Assembly: GCF_003268855.1 (NCBI RefSeq)
Contig: NZ_QLSZ01000004.1
Coordinates: 1 to 64,000 of the forward strand
Length of the DNA: 64,000 nt
Source: Flavobacterium aciduliphilum
Lineage (GTDB): Bacteria > Bacteroidota > Bacteroidia > Flavobacteriales > Flavobacteriaceae
Reading direction: 5' to 3'
Below are positions 8,243 through 18,358 of the stretch, one piece after another (position 1 is the first letter of the stretch; each line of letters starts with the position of its first letter). Both the position numbers and the translations under genes were made by a program. The notes under the pieces were generated by a model, which did no database searches, had not been told where the DNA came from, and saw nothing but the letters and a program-made list of their open reading frames with translations.

Positions 8243-9679
8243 TTATCGATTAATAGTTTTTAAAATTTCCGTAATACTTGGATTTACTAAATCTACAATT
8301 GGTTTTGGATATAAACCGTAGAATAATAAAAAGGCAATAAGTATTACAAAAACAATTGTTTCATTTATAGTAACGTCGGCAAAAACCTTAGTATTTGTCT
8401 CTCCTAGCATTACATTTTGGAACATTTTAAGCATATAGTACGCTCCTAAAATAATGGTTGTTCCACCGAAAATAGCAAACCAAATATTCACTTGAGACAA
8501 ACTATACAATACCGTAAACTCTCCTACGAAATTGAATGTTCCAGGCAAAGCGACTGAGGCTAACACCAAAATCATAAACATCGACGTGAATTTTGAAGCT
8601 TGTGGGCGTATGCCTCCTAAATCTTCTATTTTGTAGGTTCCAAATCTTCTAAAAATTACTTCTGCTGCAAAGAACAAGCCTACAATAACAAAACCGTGTG
8701 CTATCATTTGTGAAACAGCTCCGCTTAAACCATCAGCAGTTAAAGTATAACAACCCGCAGCAATTAATCCCACGTGAGCTAAAGACGAATAGGCTAATAG
8801 TTTTTTCAAATCTTTTTGACGTAATGCCACTATCGAACCATAAATTACTCCAGCAATGCTCAATCCGATTAATGTTGGCATATACATTTTGGCTGCCAAA
8901 GGTGCAATGGGCAATTGCCAACGAATTACGCTGTATAATCCCATTTTTAGCATAATACCTGATAAAAGCATGGTTCCAATAGTTGGTGCTTTTTGGTACA
9001 CTTTTGCTTGCCAAGTGTGGAAAGGTATAATCGGAATTTTAATCGCATACGCTAAAAAGAATGCGAAGAAAATCCATGTTTGTTCAGTAGCGGTTAAATT
9101 TAATTTGTATAAATCTTCTAATAAAAAGCTACCTGCGTTGATATATAAATAAGCGAAAGCAATTAGCATAAATAACGAACCTCCTAAAGTATAAATAAAG
9201 AATTTCACTACCGCTTTTTTGCGTTCGTCGGCATCGCCATTACCCCAAATTAAGGCAATGAAGTAAATAGGAATTAATGCTAATTCCCAGAATATGTAAT
9301 ATAACAAACCGTCAGCGGCTAAGAAAGTGCCCGTCATGGCAAATGCCATAAACAAAACCAACGCATAGAAGTTTTTCGATTTTTCGAAGTGGTTACCAAA
9401 GCCTGTTAGAATTATTAAGGGCGTTAATGAAACCGTCAATAAAACCATGGCCAATGACAAACCATCAGCTTTTAAGGCAAACGATACATGAGGTTGTAAA
9501 ATCCATGGATTGTTTACATTAATATCAACGCCTCCTAAAAAGTGATTTACTAATACTGATGAGCAACCTAATGCTACTAAGCTGAAAAACAAAGCGACTT
9601 TAGAAGCAAACTTATCTCCTGAAAGAAACGTTGCTAAAGCACCAAGTAAAAGAATAAGTAATATAAGTGATACGTTCAT
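8243..9679 (-). CDS. nuoM: NADH-quinone oxidoreductase subunit M
   Basis: A 478-residue antiporter-like subunit of complex I. Glu132 in FWELALIP and Lys214 in YAIKIPIIPFHTW are the conserved charged residues of the proton channel. The HTWQAKVYQKAPT segment and the later LAYSSLAHVG motif are typical NuoM signatures. It sits in the membrane arm between NuoL and NuoN. The gene starts 10 bases after nuoL, within the same operon. Nothing unusual was seen in length or residues. Confidence 0.96.
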   Translation of the reverse strand: MNVSLILLILLLGALATFLSGDKFASKVALFFSLVALGCSSVLVNHFLGGVDINVNNPWILQPHVSFALKADGLSLAMVLLTVSLTPLIILTGFGNHFEKSKNFYALVLFMAFAMTGTFLAADGLLYYIFWELALIPIYFIALIWGNGDADERKKAVVKFFIYTLGGSLFMLIAFAYLYINAGSFLLEDLYKLNLTATEQTWIFFAFFLAYAIKIPIIPFHTWQAKVYQKAPTIGTMLLSGIMLKMGLYSVIRWQLPIAPLAAKMYMPTLIGLSIAGVIYGSIVALRQKDLKKLLAYSSLAHVGLIAAGCYTLTADGLSGAVSQMIAHGFVIVGLFFAAEVIFRRFGTYKIEDLGGIRPQASKFTSMFMILVLASVALPGTFNFVGEFTVLYSLSQVNIWFAIFGGTTIILGAYYMLKMFQNVMLGETNTKVFADVTINETIVFVILIAFLLFYGLYPKPIVDLVNPSITEILKTINR

Positions 9680-9689
9680 TTTCTCTGAT

Positions 9690-11567
9690 TTATTGACCTA
9701 AAAACAAATAACTAACTAATGCTAAAACACCAATGACAAAGGCAAACAAGTATAATCCAATACTTCCCGTTTGTACTTTTTTACCTTGATTTCCAAGTCC
9801 ATTGGCTACAGTACCCAATCCGTATACTATATTACCTAATGCAGGTTCTAGAGTCGTTCTAAAGAAATTTGACAGGGCATTTAAGGGTTTTAAAATTAAT
9901 GACATATAAAATTCATCAACGTAATATTTATGGTAAATGGTTTTTGAAAAACCAACAATTTCTGAATCTTGTTTAGGTACAAATCCTTCTTTGATGTATT
10001 TTGAATAAGCCCAACCAATTCCGATGATTGCTCCAGTTAAAGCAATTCCCATTAGCATATATTCTTGGCTTCCAAGAGCATGTTCTTCGTGTTTTCGGGC
10101 TAAAATTGGTTCTAAGAAGTGGTTTAACCAATTGCTTCCAGGAAGGTTAATCAAACCCCCAAAGGTTGCTAATGCGGCTAATATAATTAATGGCCATGTG
10201 ATTAAACTCGGACTTTCGTGTAAATGATGTTTTTGTTCTTCGGTTCCTCTAAAGTCTCTGAAGAACGTTAAATACATCAATCGGAACATATAGAACGCTG
10301 TCATGATAGAAGCAATTGAACCCATTATCCATAACCCTTTATTGTGTTCGAAAGCTACCATCAAGATTTCATCTTTTGACCAGAATCCAGCGAATGGAAA
10401 AATACCCGCAATGGCTAAAGTTGAGATTAACATGGTTGCAAAGGTAATCGGCATTGCTTTACGCAAACCACCCATTTTACGCATGTCTTGTTCGCCGTGT
10501 AGCGCATGAATCACCGAACCAGAACCCAAGAATAAACACGCTTTGAAGAACGCATGTGTAATTACGTGGAAAACAGCAACATTGTAAGCTCCAAGACCTA
10601 AGGCTAAAAACATTAACCCTAATTGTGAAACGGTTGAATAAGCTAGTACTTTTTTAATATCATTTTGAAATAATCCAATGGATGCAGCCACTAAAGCGGT
10701 AATGGCTCCAACAATTGCGATAATATTTTGAACTTCTGGAGTTACATCGAATAAGAAATTCATTCTAGTAATCATAAAAATCCCTGCGGTTACCATCGTA
10801 GCTGCGTGGATTAACGCTGAAACTGGTGTTGGACCAGCCATGGCATCAGGTAACCAAGTGTAAAGTGGTAATTGTGCCGATTTTCCAGTTGCTCCAATGA
10901 ATAAACATAAGGCAGCAATTGAATATAAAGCAGTGTTTGTATTTCCAGCTGATAAAGCTTGTTTCATTTCAACAAAGTTTAATGTTGAAAATAAACTTGC
11001 CAAAATAAAAATCCCAATCAAGAAGCCTAAATCTCCAATTCTATTCATGATGAATGCTTTTTTAGCAGCATCATTATACTCTTGATTTTTATGCCAAAAT
11101 CCGATGAGCAAATACGAACAAAGTCCTACGCCTTCCCATCCAATAAACATGACTAATAAGTTGCTTCCTACAACCAAAGTTATCATGAAGAACACGAATA
11201 AATTCAAATACGCAAAAAACTTGTGCATATTTTCGTCATCGTGCATGTAGCTGATCGAGTATAAGTGAATCAAGGAACCAATACCTGTTACGAATAACAA
11301 CCAAAGTAATGATAATTGGTCTAGTAAAATTCCGAAATCTACTTTAAGATTTCCTATTTGAATCCAATCCAATAATTTAATTGCTATTGGTTTTCCAGAA
11401 GCATTTAATTGCATGAAAAAATACACACTCATCGCAAATGAAACGACTACTGCTAGTGTTCCTAGGGCTCCTGAAATGCCTTTTCCAGCTTTCTTTCCTA
11501 GGAAAACATTGAATAAGAACCCAACAAATGGGGTTAATAATAAAAGTAAAACTAAACTATTGTCCAT
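9690..11567 (-). CDS. nuoL: NADH-quinone oxidoreductase subunit L
   Basis: A 625-residue distal membrane-arm subunit of complex I. Glu145 in FIGWEGVGLCSYLLIGFW and Lys229 in GATGKSAQLPLYTWLPDAM mark the proton channel. The C-terminal part holds the two family hallmarks: a long amphipathic lateral helix region and a final anchoring transmembrane segment (VIGVLALVSYLFLG). It pumps protons as part of the NuoLMN set. It is 6 bases downstream of nuoK and 10 bases upstream of nuoM, so almost certainly co-transcribed. Length is normal. Confidence 0.96.
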   Translation of the reverse strand: MDNSLVLLLLLTPFVGFLFNVFLGKKAGKGISGALGTLAVVVSFAMSVYFFMQLNASGKPIAIKLLDWIQIGNLKVDFGILLDQLSLLWLLFVTGIGSLIHLYSISYMHDDENMHKFFAYLNLFVFFMITLVVGSNLLVMFIGWEGVGLCSYLLIGFWHKNQEYNDAAKKAFIMNRIGDLGFLIGIFILASLFSTLNFVEMKQALSAGNTNTALYSIAALCLFIGATGKSAQLPLYTWLPDAMAGPTPVSALIHAATMVTAGIFMITRMNFLFDVTPEVQNIIAIVGAITALVAASIGLFQNDIKKVLAYSTVSQLGLMFLALGLGAYNVAVFHVITHAFFKACLFLGSGSVIHALHGEQDMRKMGGLRKAMPITFATMLISTLAIAGIFPFAGFWSKDEILMVAFEHNKGLWIMGSIASIMTAFYMFRLMYLTFFRDFRGTEEQKHHLHESPSLITWPLIILAALATFGGLINLPGSNWLNHFLEPILARKHEEHALGSQEYMLMGIALTGAIIGIGWAYSKYIKEGFVPKQDSEIVGFSKTIYHKYYVDEFYMSLILKPLNALSNFFRTTLEPALGNIVYGLGTVANGLGNQGKKVQTGSIGLYLFAFVIGVLALVSYLFLGQ

Positions 11568-11573
11568 TAGGGA

Positions 11574-11894
11574 TTATCCTTTTAAGTTTTTTAAATTAGA
11601 AATGTCAACCGAACCAATATTACGAAATACTGAAACTAGAATGGCCAAACCAACGGCTACTTCGGCTGCGGCTACGGTCATGGAAAAAAATACAAATACT
11701 TGTCCTTTTGGATCTTGATGATAGGTCGAAAACGCAACAAACAATAAATTAACTGCATTCAACATAATCTCTATCGACATAAAAACAATAATCGCATTTC
11801 TTCTATATAATACTCCAAAAACTCCTATACAGAATAAAAGTATTGACAGAAAGATATAATTTTCAATCCCTATTTGATTTAATATATTGTCCAT
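11574..11894 (-). CDS. nuoK: NADH-quinone oxidoreductase subunit K
   Basis: A 106-residue membrane protein with three predicted helices. Glu42 ([13 protein letters not shown]) and Glu78 ([12 protein letters not shown]) correspond to the two membrane-embedded glutamates of E. coli NuoK (Glu36 and Glu72), which are needed for coupling of proton transfer. It starts one base after nuoJ ends, a spacing that suggests translational coupling. Length matches the family. Confidence 0.96.
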   Translation of the reverse strand: MDNILNQIGIENYIFLSILLFCIGVFGVLYRRNAIIVFMSIEIMLNAVNLLFVAFSTYHQDPKGQVFVFFSMTVAAAEVAVGLAILVSVFRNIGSVDISNLKNLKG

Positions 11895-11895
11895 T

Positions 11896-12417
11896 TTATT
11901 TTGTTTGTTTTTCTTTTTTAGATAATAACACAGCTCCTATCATGGCTACCAAAAGAAGCACCGACGTGAATTCAAAAGGAACCATAAAACCGTCTTTATT
12001 ATCCAATAACACGGTTCCAAGTTTTTTTATGGATTGAAAATCACCTTCAATGGGAGCATAATCCCCAAAGAATGGTTTTGAATGTCTAAACAATAAAAGT
12101 AATACCGTAGACAATAAAACCAAAACTGTGATGGCTCCTAGTCTGGTGATACGTGGTTTATGAACTTCATCTTCTTTATTCAAGTTCATCAACATGATGG
12201 TAAAAAGGAATAATACCATGATGGCTCCAGCATATACAATGAGTTGTACCAAGGCTAAAAACTGCGCATTGAATAATAGGTAATGTCCCATAATTGAAAC
12301 CATACAAATTACCAAATAAATGGCACTATGTATTGGATTTCGACTGTAAATTGTCAAAAATGCAGAGGCCAATGTAATTGCGGCCAAAACATAAAATATT
12401 ATAAGTACTGGTGCCAT
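11896..12417 (-). CDS. nuoJ: NADH-quinone oxidoreductase subunit J
   Basis: A 173-residue membrane subunit with five predicted helices and the NuoJ signature around residues 55-85 ([20 protein letters not shown], whose tyrosine lies in the pi-bulge helix that moves during coupling). It packs with NuoA and NuoK between the quinone site and the pumping subunits. The start lies 2 bases after nuoI. The C-terminal tail is lysine-rich (LSKKEKQTK). Confidence 0.95.
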   Translation of the reverse strand: MAPVLIIFYVLAAITLASAFLTIYSRNPIHSAIYLVICMVSIMGHYLLFNAQFLALVQLIVYAGAIMVLFLFTIMLMNLNKEDEVHKPRITRLGAITVLVLLSTVLLLLFRHSKPFFGDYAPIEGDFQSIKKLGTVLLDNKDGFMVPFEFTSVLLLVAMIGAVLLSKKEKQTK

Positions 12418-12419
12418 AT

Positions 12420-12965
12420 TTAATTTTGTTTTTTACTATTTGCAATAGCCATTTCGAGAGGCATCACTAATTTATCTTTACCAAAAATGAAATCTTCTCT
12501 ATGATATTGTGCTGGAACAAGTTCTTTAGAGATGGTCAAATAGATGGCGTCTTTCGGACAAGCCTCTTCACAAAGCCCGCAAAAGATGCATCGCAACATG
12601 TTGATTTCGTAGATTTCGGCATATTTTTCCTCTCTGTACAGATGTTCTTCTCCAGGTTGGCGTTCAGCAGCTTTCATGGATATAGCTTCAGCAGGACAAG
12701 TTAGCGCACACAATCCGCAAGCTGTACAATTCTCACGTCCTTGCTCATCTCGTTTTAACATGTGTCTTCCGCGGTATAAAGGACTAAAAGGGCGTACTTG
12801 CTCCGGATAGTGAATGGTTGCTTTTTTTCTAAAAAAATGTTTGATGGTAATCCACAAACCCTTTACAATGGCGATCAAATAGAGTCGCTCTAAAAAGGTC
12901 ATTTCCTTATTGGAAACTTGTTTTTTCTTACCTGATAATGAAATATTTTGTATTGCTGTTGACAT
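12420..12965 (-). CDS. nuoI: NADH-quinone oxidoreductase subunit I (two [4Fe-4S] ferredoxin)
   Basis: A 181-residue ferredoxin-like subunit of the connecting arm. Two CxxCxxCxxxCP motifs are complete: Cys80, 83, 86, 90 and Cys126, 129, 132, 136. These bind clusters N6a and N6b, which carry electrons toward N2 in NuoB. The N-terminal ~45 residues contain the amphipathic membrane-surface helix region of the family. It starts 7 bases after nuoH and runs almost directly into nuoJ. Confidence 0.96.
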   Translation of the reverse strand: MSTAIQNISLSGKKKQVSNKEMTFLERLYLIAIVKGLWITIKHFFRKKATIHYPEQVRPFSPLYRGRHMLKRDEQGRENCTACGLCALTCPAEAISMKAAERQPGEEHLYREEKYAEIYEINMLRCIFCGLCEEACPKDAIYLTISKELVPAQYHREDFIFGKDKLVMPLEMAIANSKKQN

Positions 12966-12972
12966 ATTTACT

Positions 12973-14004
12973 CTATTTAAAAACTAAAATGCAAATACCC
13001 GTTATAATAATATTAGCAATTCCCAATGGAATCAATATTTTCCAACCTAAATTCATCAATTGATCGTATCTAAACCTTGGTATGGTCCATCTAATCCACA
13101 TAAAGAAAAAGATGAAGAAACATAATTTTACAAACAAGGCAGCAATTCCGATGCTATTAGCAACATTTACACCCCAATGTTCTAATGCCCAACCCATTCC
13201 CGGATAGTTGTATCCTCCGAAAAACAAAATAGAAATGATGGTAGAGGAAATAAACATATTAGCATATTCGGCAAACAGATAGAATCCCATTTTCATAGAA
13301 GAATATTCTGTGTGATATCCTCCAATCAATTCTGACTCACATTCGGCCAAATCGAATGGGGTTCTATTGGTTTCTGCGAAAGCACAAATTAAAAAGATTA
13401 AGAATGAAAGCGGTTGGTAAAAAACATTCCAATGAAACCCTGTTTGTTGGGCTGATATTTCTTTTAAACTCAAAGTTCCTGTCATCATCAATAAGGCAAT
13501 GATAGACAATCCCATCGCTACTTCATAGGATACCATTTGCGAAGCAGCACGAACCGCTCCCATAAGCGAGAATTTATTGTTGGATGCCCAGCCTCCAATC
13601 ATAATACCATAGACCCCTACTGAAACGATTCCGAATATATATAATAAGGAAACATCAATATCTGTAGCTTGCAAAATAATATCACGACCAAAAAGGTGTA
13701 ATTTATCTCCCCAAGGAATTACAGCACTAGTCATTAATGCGGTACTCATGGCAATAGCAGGCCCAACAAAAAATAAAAATCGGTTTTTAGTATCTGGCTC
13801 AAATTCTTCTTTCGCGAAGAGTTTCATTCCATCTGCTAGGGGTTGTAATAATCCGCCCCATCCTGCTCGGTTTGGCCCAACTCTATCTTGTAAAAAAGCA
13901 GCAACTTTACGCTCTGCCCAAGTAGAATACATGGCCATAATCATTGTAAAAGCAAAAATTACAACAATAAAAATACTTTTTTCTATTATAAATGCACTTT
14001 CCAT
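12973..14004 (-). CDS. nuoH: NADH-quinone oxidoreductase subunit H
   Basis: A 343-residue membrane subunit with about eight helices that forms the quinone-access chamber. Visible signatures are AERKVAAFLQDRVGPNRAG near residue 30 and the acidic-loop motif FAETNRTPFDLAECESELIG, whose glutamates couple quinone chemistry to the proton path. It starts 7 bases after nuoG. Length is typical, and no key residue appears to be missing. Confidence 0.96.
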   Translation of the reverse strand: MESAFIIEKSIFIVVIFAFTMIMAMYSTWAERKVAAFLQDRVGPNRAGWGGLLQPLADGMKLFAKEEFEPDTKNRFLFFVGPAIAMSTALMTSAVIPWGDKLHLFGRDIILQATDIDVSLLYIFGIVSVGVYGIMIGGWASNNKFSLMGAVRAASQMVSYEVAMGLSIIALLMMTGTLSLKEISAQQTGFHWNVFYQPLSFLIFLICAFAETNRTPFDLAECESELIGGYHTEYSSMKMGFYLFAEYANMFISSTIISILFFGGYNYPGMGWALEHWGVNVANSIGIAALFVKLCFFIFFFMWIRWTIPRFRYDQLMNLGWKILIPLGIANIIITGICILVFK

Positions 14005-14011
14005 TTTTATC

Positions 14012-15034
14012 TTATTTATTATTGTCTAATGGAATTTTAGCCATACTAATTTTTTTTCTGTCAATGTCTCTTCCTTCGAGAATTCCTTTTTCAGTATTGA
14101 TTACTACTTTATCTAGTTTTCTCGTATAATTATTCTGATTTATAACAGAATCTTTTTCAAATTTACGTGGCCCTTCAATCGTCCAATCGGCTACTTCTTT
14201 TTTGTCGAAACGACAAGTATTACAAATAAACCCTTCTACTTCATGATATTCGTCTTTTCGTGCAGTAACTCTTTGGATTTCATTTCCAAACATCCACAAA
14301 GTTGTTTTACCGCAACATCCTGGTGTAGTACATGTTCTGTGTGCGTTGAATGGTTTGTTAAACCAAACTCTCGACTTGAATCGGAATGTTTTGTCGGTCA
14401 AAGCACCAACAGGACATACATCAATCATATTCCCCGAAAAATCATTCTCAATAGCAGCCGCAATGTAGGTTGAAATTTGGGCATGATCGCCACGATTTAA
14501 CACTCCATGTACACGGTCGTCTGTGAGCTCTTCGGCTACTTTCACACATCGTTGACACAAGATGCAACGGTTCATGTGTAATTGAATTTTATCACCAATA
14601 TTTTCGGGTGCAAACGTTCTTTTCTCCTCAATAAAACGGGTTTCCGATTTACCATGTTCGAAACTTAAATTTTGTAAGTCACACTCCCCTGCTTGATCGC
14701 AAATTGGGCAATCTAGGGGGTGATTGATTAACAAAAATTCGGTTACTGATTTTCGCGCTTCCTTAACTCTTGCTGAAGACGTGCTAGCCACTTCCATTCC
14801 ATCTTGACATCCTGTTACACACGAAGCGACAAGTTTTGGCATCGGACGAGGATCGGCTTCACTTCCTTTAGTTACATCAACTAAACAACAGCGACATTTT
14901 CCGCCGGTTCCTTTTAGTTTTGAATAATAACACATGGCTGGTGGAACCGATTCTCCACCAATCATACGAGCAGCTTGTAGGATGGTTGTTCCTGGTGCTA
15001 CTTCAATCTCTTGACCGTCTATGGTTACTTTCAT
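14012..15034 (-). CDS. nuoG: NADH-quinone oxidoreductase subunit G, short form lacking the molybdopterin-like domain
   Basis: A 340-residue NuoG, against about 780-910 in Thermus and E. coli. The N-terminal ferredoxin part is intact: Cys35, 47, 50 and 72 for the [2Fe-2S] cluster, His105-Cys109-Cys112-Cys118 for the His-ligated cluster, and Cys157, 160, 163 and 207 for a [4Fe-4S] cluster. A vestige of the molybdopterin-domain cluster remains as Cys235, 240, 241 and Cys271, 274, with spacing unlike the usual CxxCxxxC. The large C-terminal domain is absent and the protein ends with a charged tail. The frame is clean and the next gene follows after 7 bases, so this is a real short form, not a frameshift. 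It links NuoF to the connecting arm. Confidence 0.93.
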   Translation of the reverse strand: MKVTIDGQEIEVAPGTTILQAARMIGGESVPPAMCYYSKLKGTGGKCRCCLVDVTKGSEADPRPMPKLVASCVTGCQDGMEVASTSSARVKEARKSVTEFLLINHPLDCPICDQAGECDLQNLSFEHGKSETRFIEEKRTFAPENIGDKIQLHMNRCILCQRCVKVAEELTDDRVHGVLNRGDHAQISTYIAAAIENDFSGNMIDVCPVGALTDKTFRFKSRVWFNKPFNAHRTCTTPGCCGKTTLWMFGNEIQRVTARKDEYHEVEGFICNTCRFDKKEVADWTIEGPRKFEKDSVINQNNYTRKLDKVVINTEKGILEGRDIDRKKISMAKIPLDNNK

Positions 15035-15120
15035 TATCTATTTGTTTAAAAGTTTAAAAAGTTTAAAAGTTTTAAGTGCTTCCACTTCTTCCTTCCAACT
15101 TCTAACTTCGTACTTCTAAA

Positions 15121-16488
15121 TTATACTGTTTCTTTTGCTACTAAATGTTTTACCTTTTCAAAAGGTTCTGCCACAAAATGATCTCTATTTTTAACTTTTT
15201 CTGGGAAGCGAATATGGTATTCGAATTCTTCTTTAAAGTGACGAATAGCCGCAGCTACTGGCCATGAAGCAGCATCCCCTAATGGACAAATAGTATTTCC
15301 TTCTATTTTGGATTGGATACTCCATAATAATTCAATGTCTTCTTCACGCCCTTGGCCATTTTCAATACGCCATAATACTTTTTCTAACCATCCTGTTCCT
15401 TCGCGGCAAGGCGTACATTGTCCGCAACTTTCATGATGATAGAATCTTGAAAAATTCCATGTATTTCGAACAATACAAGCTCTATCGTCATATACTATAA
15501 ATCCCCCTGAACCTAACATTGATCCTGTAGCAAAGCCCCCATCAGACAAACTTTCGTAGGTCATCAAACGATCTTCTCCTGCGGCAGTTTTATAAATTAA
15601 ATGTGCGGGTAAAATAGGCACTGAGCTTCCTCCAGGCACCAAAGCTTTTAAAGGTCTATCCGTTTGCATTCCACCTAAATATTCGTCAGAATTCATGAAT
15701 TCGTATACGGACAGTCCTAACTCAATTTCATAAACGCCCGGATTTTTGATGTTCCCAGAAGCCGAAATTAATTTGGTCCCTGTAGAACGTCCAATACCAA
15801 TAGCAGCATATTCAGCTCCCGAATTATTCACAATCCATGGCACAGAAGCGATACTTTCAACATTATTTACCACGGTTGGGTTTTGCCATAAACCAGATAT
15901 GGCTGGAAAGGGTGGTTTTAGTCTAGGGTTTCCGCGTTTTCCTTCTAAACTTTCAATCAAAGCAGTCTCTTCACCACAGATGTAAGCTCCTCCACCAATT
16001 TGCACATACAAGTCCAAATCGTACCCTGTTCCTAATATATTTTTTCCTAACCATCCTGCCGCACGGGCTTCAGCAATGGCTCTTTCTAAAATTTTGTATA
16101 CCCACATATATTCCCCACGGATGTATATGTAAGATAAATTTGCCCCAAGTGCATAACTAGAGGTAATCATTCCTTCAATGAGTAAATGAGGAATGTACTC
16201 CATTAAAAATCTATCTTTGAATGTTCCTGGTTCTGATTCGTCGGCATTACACACTAAATGACGAGGTTTACCCGACTTTTTATCGATGAAACTCCATTTC
16301 ATTCCTACTGGGAAACCCGCGCCTCCACGACCACGAAGACCTGATGTTTTTACTTCTTCGGTAACCTCATCGGGGGTTAATGTTTTTAGGGCTTTTTCTA
16401 CCGAAGCATAACCGCCTTCACGACGATACACTTCGTAAGTTTTAATGCCTGGAACATTGATTTTGTCTAATAATATTTTTCTTCCCAT
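15121..16488 (-). CDS. nuoF: NADH-quinone oxidoreductase subunit F (NADH/FMN-binding)
   Basis: A 455-residue flavoprotein that oxidises NADH. The NADH/FMN motifs [16 protein letters not shown] (50-65), [14 protein letters not shown] (80-93) and [18 protein letters not shown] (166-183) are complete. Cluster N3 ligands are Cys355, 358, 361 and 401 (SCGQCTPC and CPLG). I chose the ATG at 16488, four bases after the nuoE stop. A start 16 codons upstream is open but would overlap nuoE and add residues unlike the family. It forms the NADH-dehydrogenase module with NuoE and NuoG. An 86-base word-like spacer separates it from nuoG. Confidence 0.95.
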   Translation of the reverse strand: MGRKILLDKINVPGIKTYEVYRREGGYASVEKALKTLTPDEVTEEVKTSGLRGRGGAGFPVGMKWSFIDKKSGKPRHLVCNADESEPGTFKDRFLMEYIPHLLIEGMITSSYALGANLSYIYIRGEYMWVYKILERAIAEARAAGWLGKNILGTGYDLDLYVQIGGGAYICGEETALIESLEGKRGNPRLKPPFPAISGLWQNPTVVNNVESIASVPWIVNNSGAEYAAIGIGRSTGTKLISASGNIKNPGVYEIELGLSVYEFMNSDEYLGGMQTDRPLKALVPGGSSVPILPAHLIYKTAAGEDRLMTYESLSDGGFATGSMLGSGGFIVYDDRACIVRNTWNFSRFYHHESCGQCTPCREGTGWLEKVLWRIENGQGREEDIELLWSIQSKIEGNTICPLGDAASWPVAAAIRHFKEEFEYHIRFPEKVKNRDHFVAEPFEKVKHLVAKETV

Positions 16489-16492
16489 AATA

Positions 16493-17023
16493 TTATTTAT
16501 CGTGTAAGGTGATTTTTCCGTCTTTACAATCAGCAATTAACTGATCTATTTTTTCTTTGGTCAAGTGTTCTTGGTAGAAATCCCCCAACTGCATCATGGG
16601 TGCATAGCCACAAGCGCCAAGACATTCTACGCCTCTCACTTCAAACTGTCCGTCTGGGGTTGGTTCTCCTACTTTTACGCCAAGTTTCTCACACGTGTAA
16701 TCCATCAAATCCTCTACTCCTCGTTGACAACAAGGCGACGTTTGACAAAATTCAAACATATACTTTCCAATAGGTCTCTGATTGAACATGGTATAAAAGG
16801 TTACCACTTCATAGACCTCAATAGGTTTTATCTCAAGAATTTCAGCTACTTTGTTTTGCAATTCCACACTAAGCCAATTATCATGAGCATCTTGGACTTC
16901 ATGCAATACGGGTAACAAAGCCGATTTCTTTTTATCGGCAGGGTAATGACTGATTAACTCGTTGATGCGATTCATCAACGCTTCGGTCATGTGTATTTCT
17001 TGTTTTATATGTGATTTTTCCAT
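16493..17023 (-). CDS. nuoE: NADH-quinone oxidoreductase subunit E ([2Fe-2S])
   Basis: A 176-residue thioredoxin-fold subunit binding cluster N1a. The ligands are Cys93 and Cys98 (FCQTSPC) and Cys134 and Cys138 (CLGAC). It partners NuoF at the tip of the peripheral arm. A later ATG at codon 12 (MTEALMNRI) would give a protein closer to the usual family start, so the exact N-terminus is uncertain. An 80-base AT-only spacer separates it from nuoD, while nuoF follows after four bases. Confidence 0.94.
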   Translation of the reverse strand: MEKSHIKQEIHMTEALMNRINELISHYPADKKKSALLPVLHEVQDAHDNWLSVELQNKVAEILEIKPIEVYEVVTFYTMFNQRPIGKYMFEFCQTSPCCQRGVEDLMDYTCEKLGVKVGEPTPDGQFEVRGVECLGACGYAPMMQLGDFYQEHLTKEKIDQLIADCKDGKITLHDK

Positions 17024-17103
17024 TTTTATTATTTTAAATTTTGAATTATAAATTTTAAATGTTTGGATAATTTAAAATTTAAAATTCATCATTTATAATT
17101 TCA

Positions 17104-18339
17104 TTATGCGTCCAATTCTCCTGCAATAACATTTAAACTTGATAATATCACGATAGCATCAGACAACATACCTCCTTTTATCATTTCAGTATAGGCTTGA
17201 TAATATACATAACAAGGTCTTCTAAATTTTAATCGGTAAGGCGTTCTACTACCATCGGTGATTAAATAAAAACCTAATTCTCCATTTCCTCCTTCCACTG
17301 CATGGTAAATTTCAGCAACGGGTACGGGTACCTCTCCCATAACAATCTTGAAATGGTAAATCAAACTTTCCATATTGTGATAAACGTCTTCTTTTGGAGG
17401 CAAATAATAATCAGGAACATCGGCATGATAAGGGCCTTCTGGCAATTTAGCTAATGCCTGACGAATGATACTTAAACTTTGCCATACTTCTGCATTTCTC
17501 ACACAAAAACGGTCGTAAGTATCGCCTGACTGTCCAACAGGGATATCAAAATCGAAATCTTCATAGGAGGAATAAGGTGCTGCTTTTCGAACATCATAAT
17601 CAATTCCTGCTGCTCGTAAATTTGGACCTGTTAAGCCATATTGCATTGCTTTTTCAGCAGAAATTGGTCCTACGTTTACTGTTCTATCAATAAAAATTCT
17701 ATTTCTTTCAAAAAGATTTTCAAATTCTTTCCAAGCTATGGGAAATTCTTCTAAAAAGACATTAAGCTTTTTAAAAGCTTCGTCAGACCAAGCTCTTTCA
17801 AAACCTCCAATTCTACCCATATTAGTTGTTAAACGAGCTCCACAAATTTCTTCGTAGATTTCATATATTTTTTCTCTAAATTGAAAAACATACAAAAATC
17901 CTGTGTAGGCTCCCGTATCTACCCCTAGGATAGAATTACAAATCAAATGGTCTGCAATACGCGCCAATTCCATAACAATGACTCTCAAATATTGTGCTCT
18001 CTTTGGCACTTCAATATTCAATAATTTTTCTACGGTCATCCACCAAGCCATATTATTGATTGGTGAGGAACAATAATTCATTCTATCGGTCAATACATTG
18101 ATCTGATAAAAAGGTCTGTTTTCAGCAATTTTTTCAAAAGCTCTGTGAATATATCCGATAGTAGGCTCTGCGTCGAGAATTTTCTCACCATCCATTAATA
18201 GAATGTTTTGAAAAATTCCATGGGTAGCGGGGTGCGTGGGTCCTAAATTTAGGATAGACAACTCGCTTCCATCTTCATTACGCATTTTTTCAATTATTTT
18301 AGCATATCGATGCTCGGGAGGTAGTAATAAGTCTGACAT
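17104..18339 (-). CDS. nuoD: NADH-quinone oxidoreductase subunit D (49-kDa type)
   Basis: A 411-residue subunit that builds the quinone site together with NuoB. The motif LNLGPTHPATHG contributes the conserved quinone-site histidine, and NNMAWWMTVEKL and the C-terminal tail GELDA are typical. I placed the start at ATG 18339 (MSDLLLPPEHRY), 19 bases after nuoC. An upstream ATG at 18417 is open in frame but would overlap the nuoC coding end by 59 bases. nuoC and nuoD are separate genes here, not fused as in E. coli. Confidence 0.93.
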   Translation of the reverse strand: MSDLLLPPEHRYAKIIEKMRNEDGSELSILNLGPTHPATHGIFQNILLMDGEKILDAEPTIGYIHRAFEKIAENRPFYQINVLTDRMNYCSSPINNMAWWMTVEKLLNIEVPKRAQYLRVIVMELARIADHLICNSILGVDTGAYTGFLYVFQFREKIYEIYEEICGARLTTNMGRIGGFERAWSDEAFKKLNVFLEEFPIAWKEFENLFERNRIFIDRTVNVGPISAEKAMQYGLTGPNLRAAGIDYDVRKAAPYSSYEDFDFDIPVGQSGDTYDRFCVRNAEVWQSLSIIRQALAKLPEGPYHADVPDYYLPPKEDVYHNMESLIYHFKIVMGEVPVPVAEIYHAVEGGNGELGFYLITDGSRTPYRLKFRRPCYVYYQAYTEMIKGGMLSDAIVILSSLNVIAGELDA

Positions 18340-18358
18340 TTTATAATGTTGAATTATT

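Noticed and set aside
8733..9014. 93-residue minus-strand frame inside nuoM in another phase
   Set aside because: It shares the strand with nuoM but is out of frame and has no independent support.
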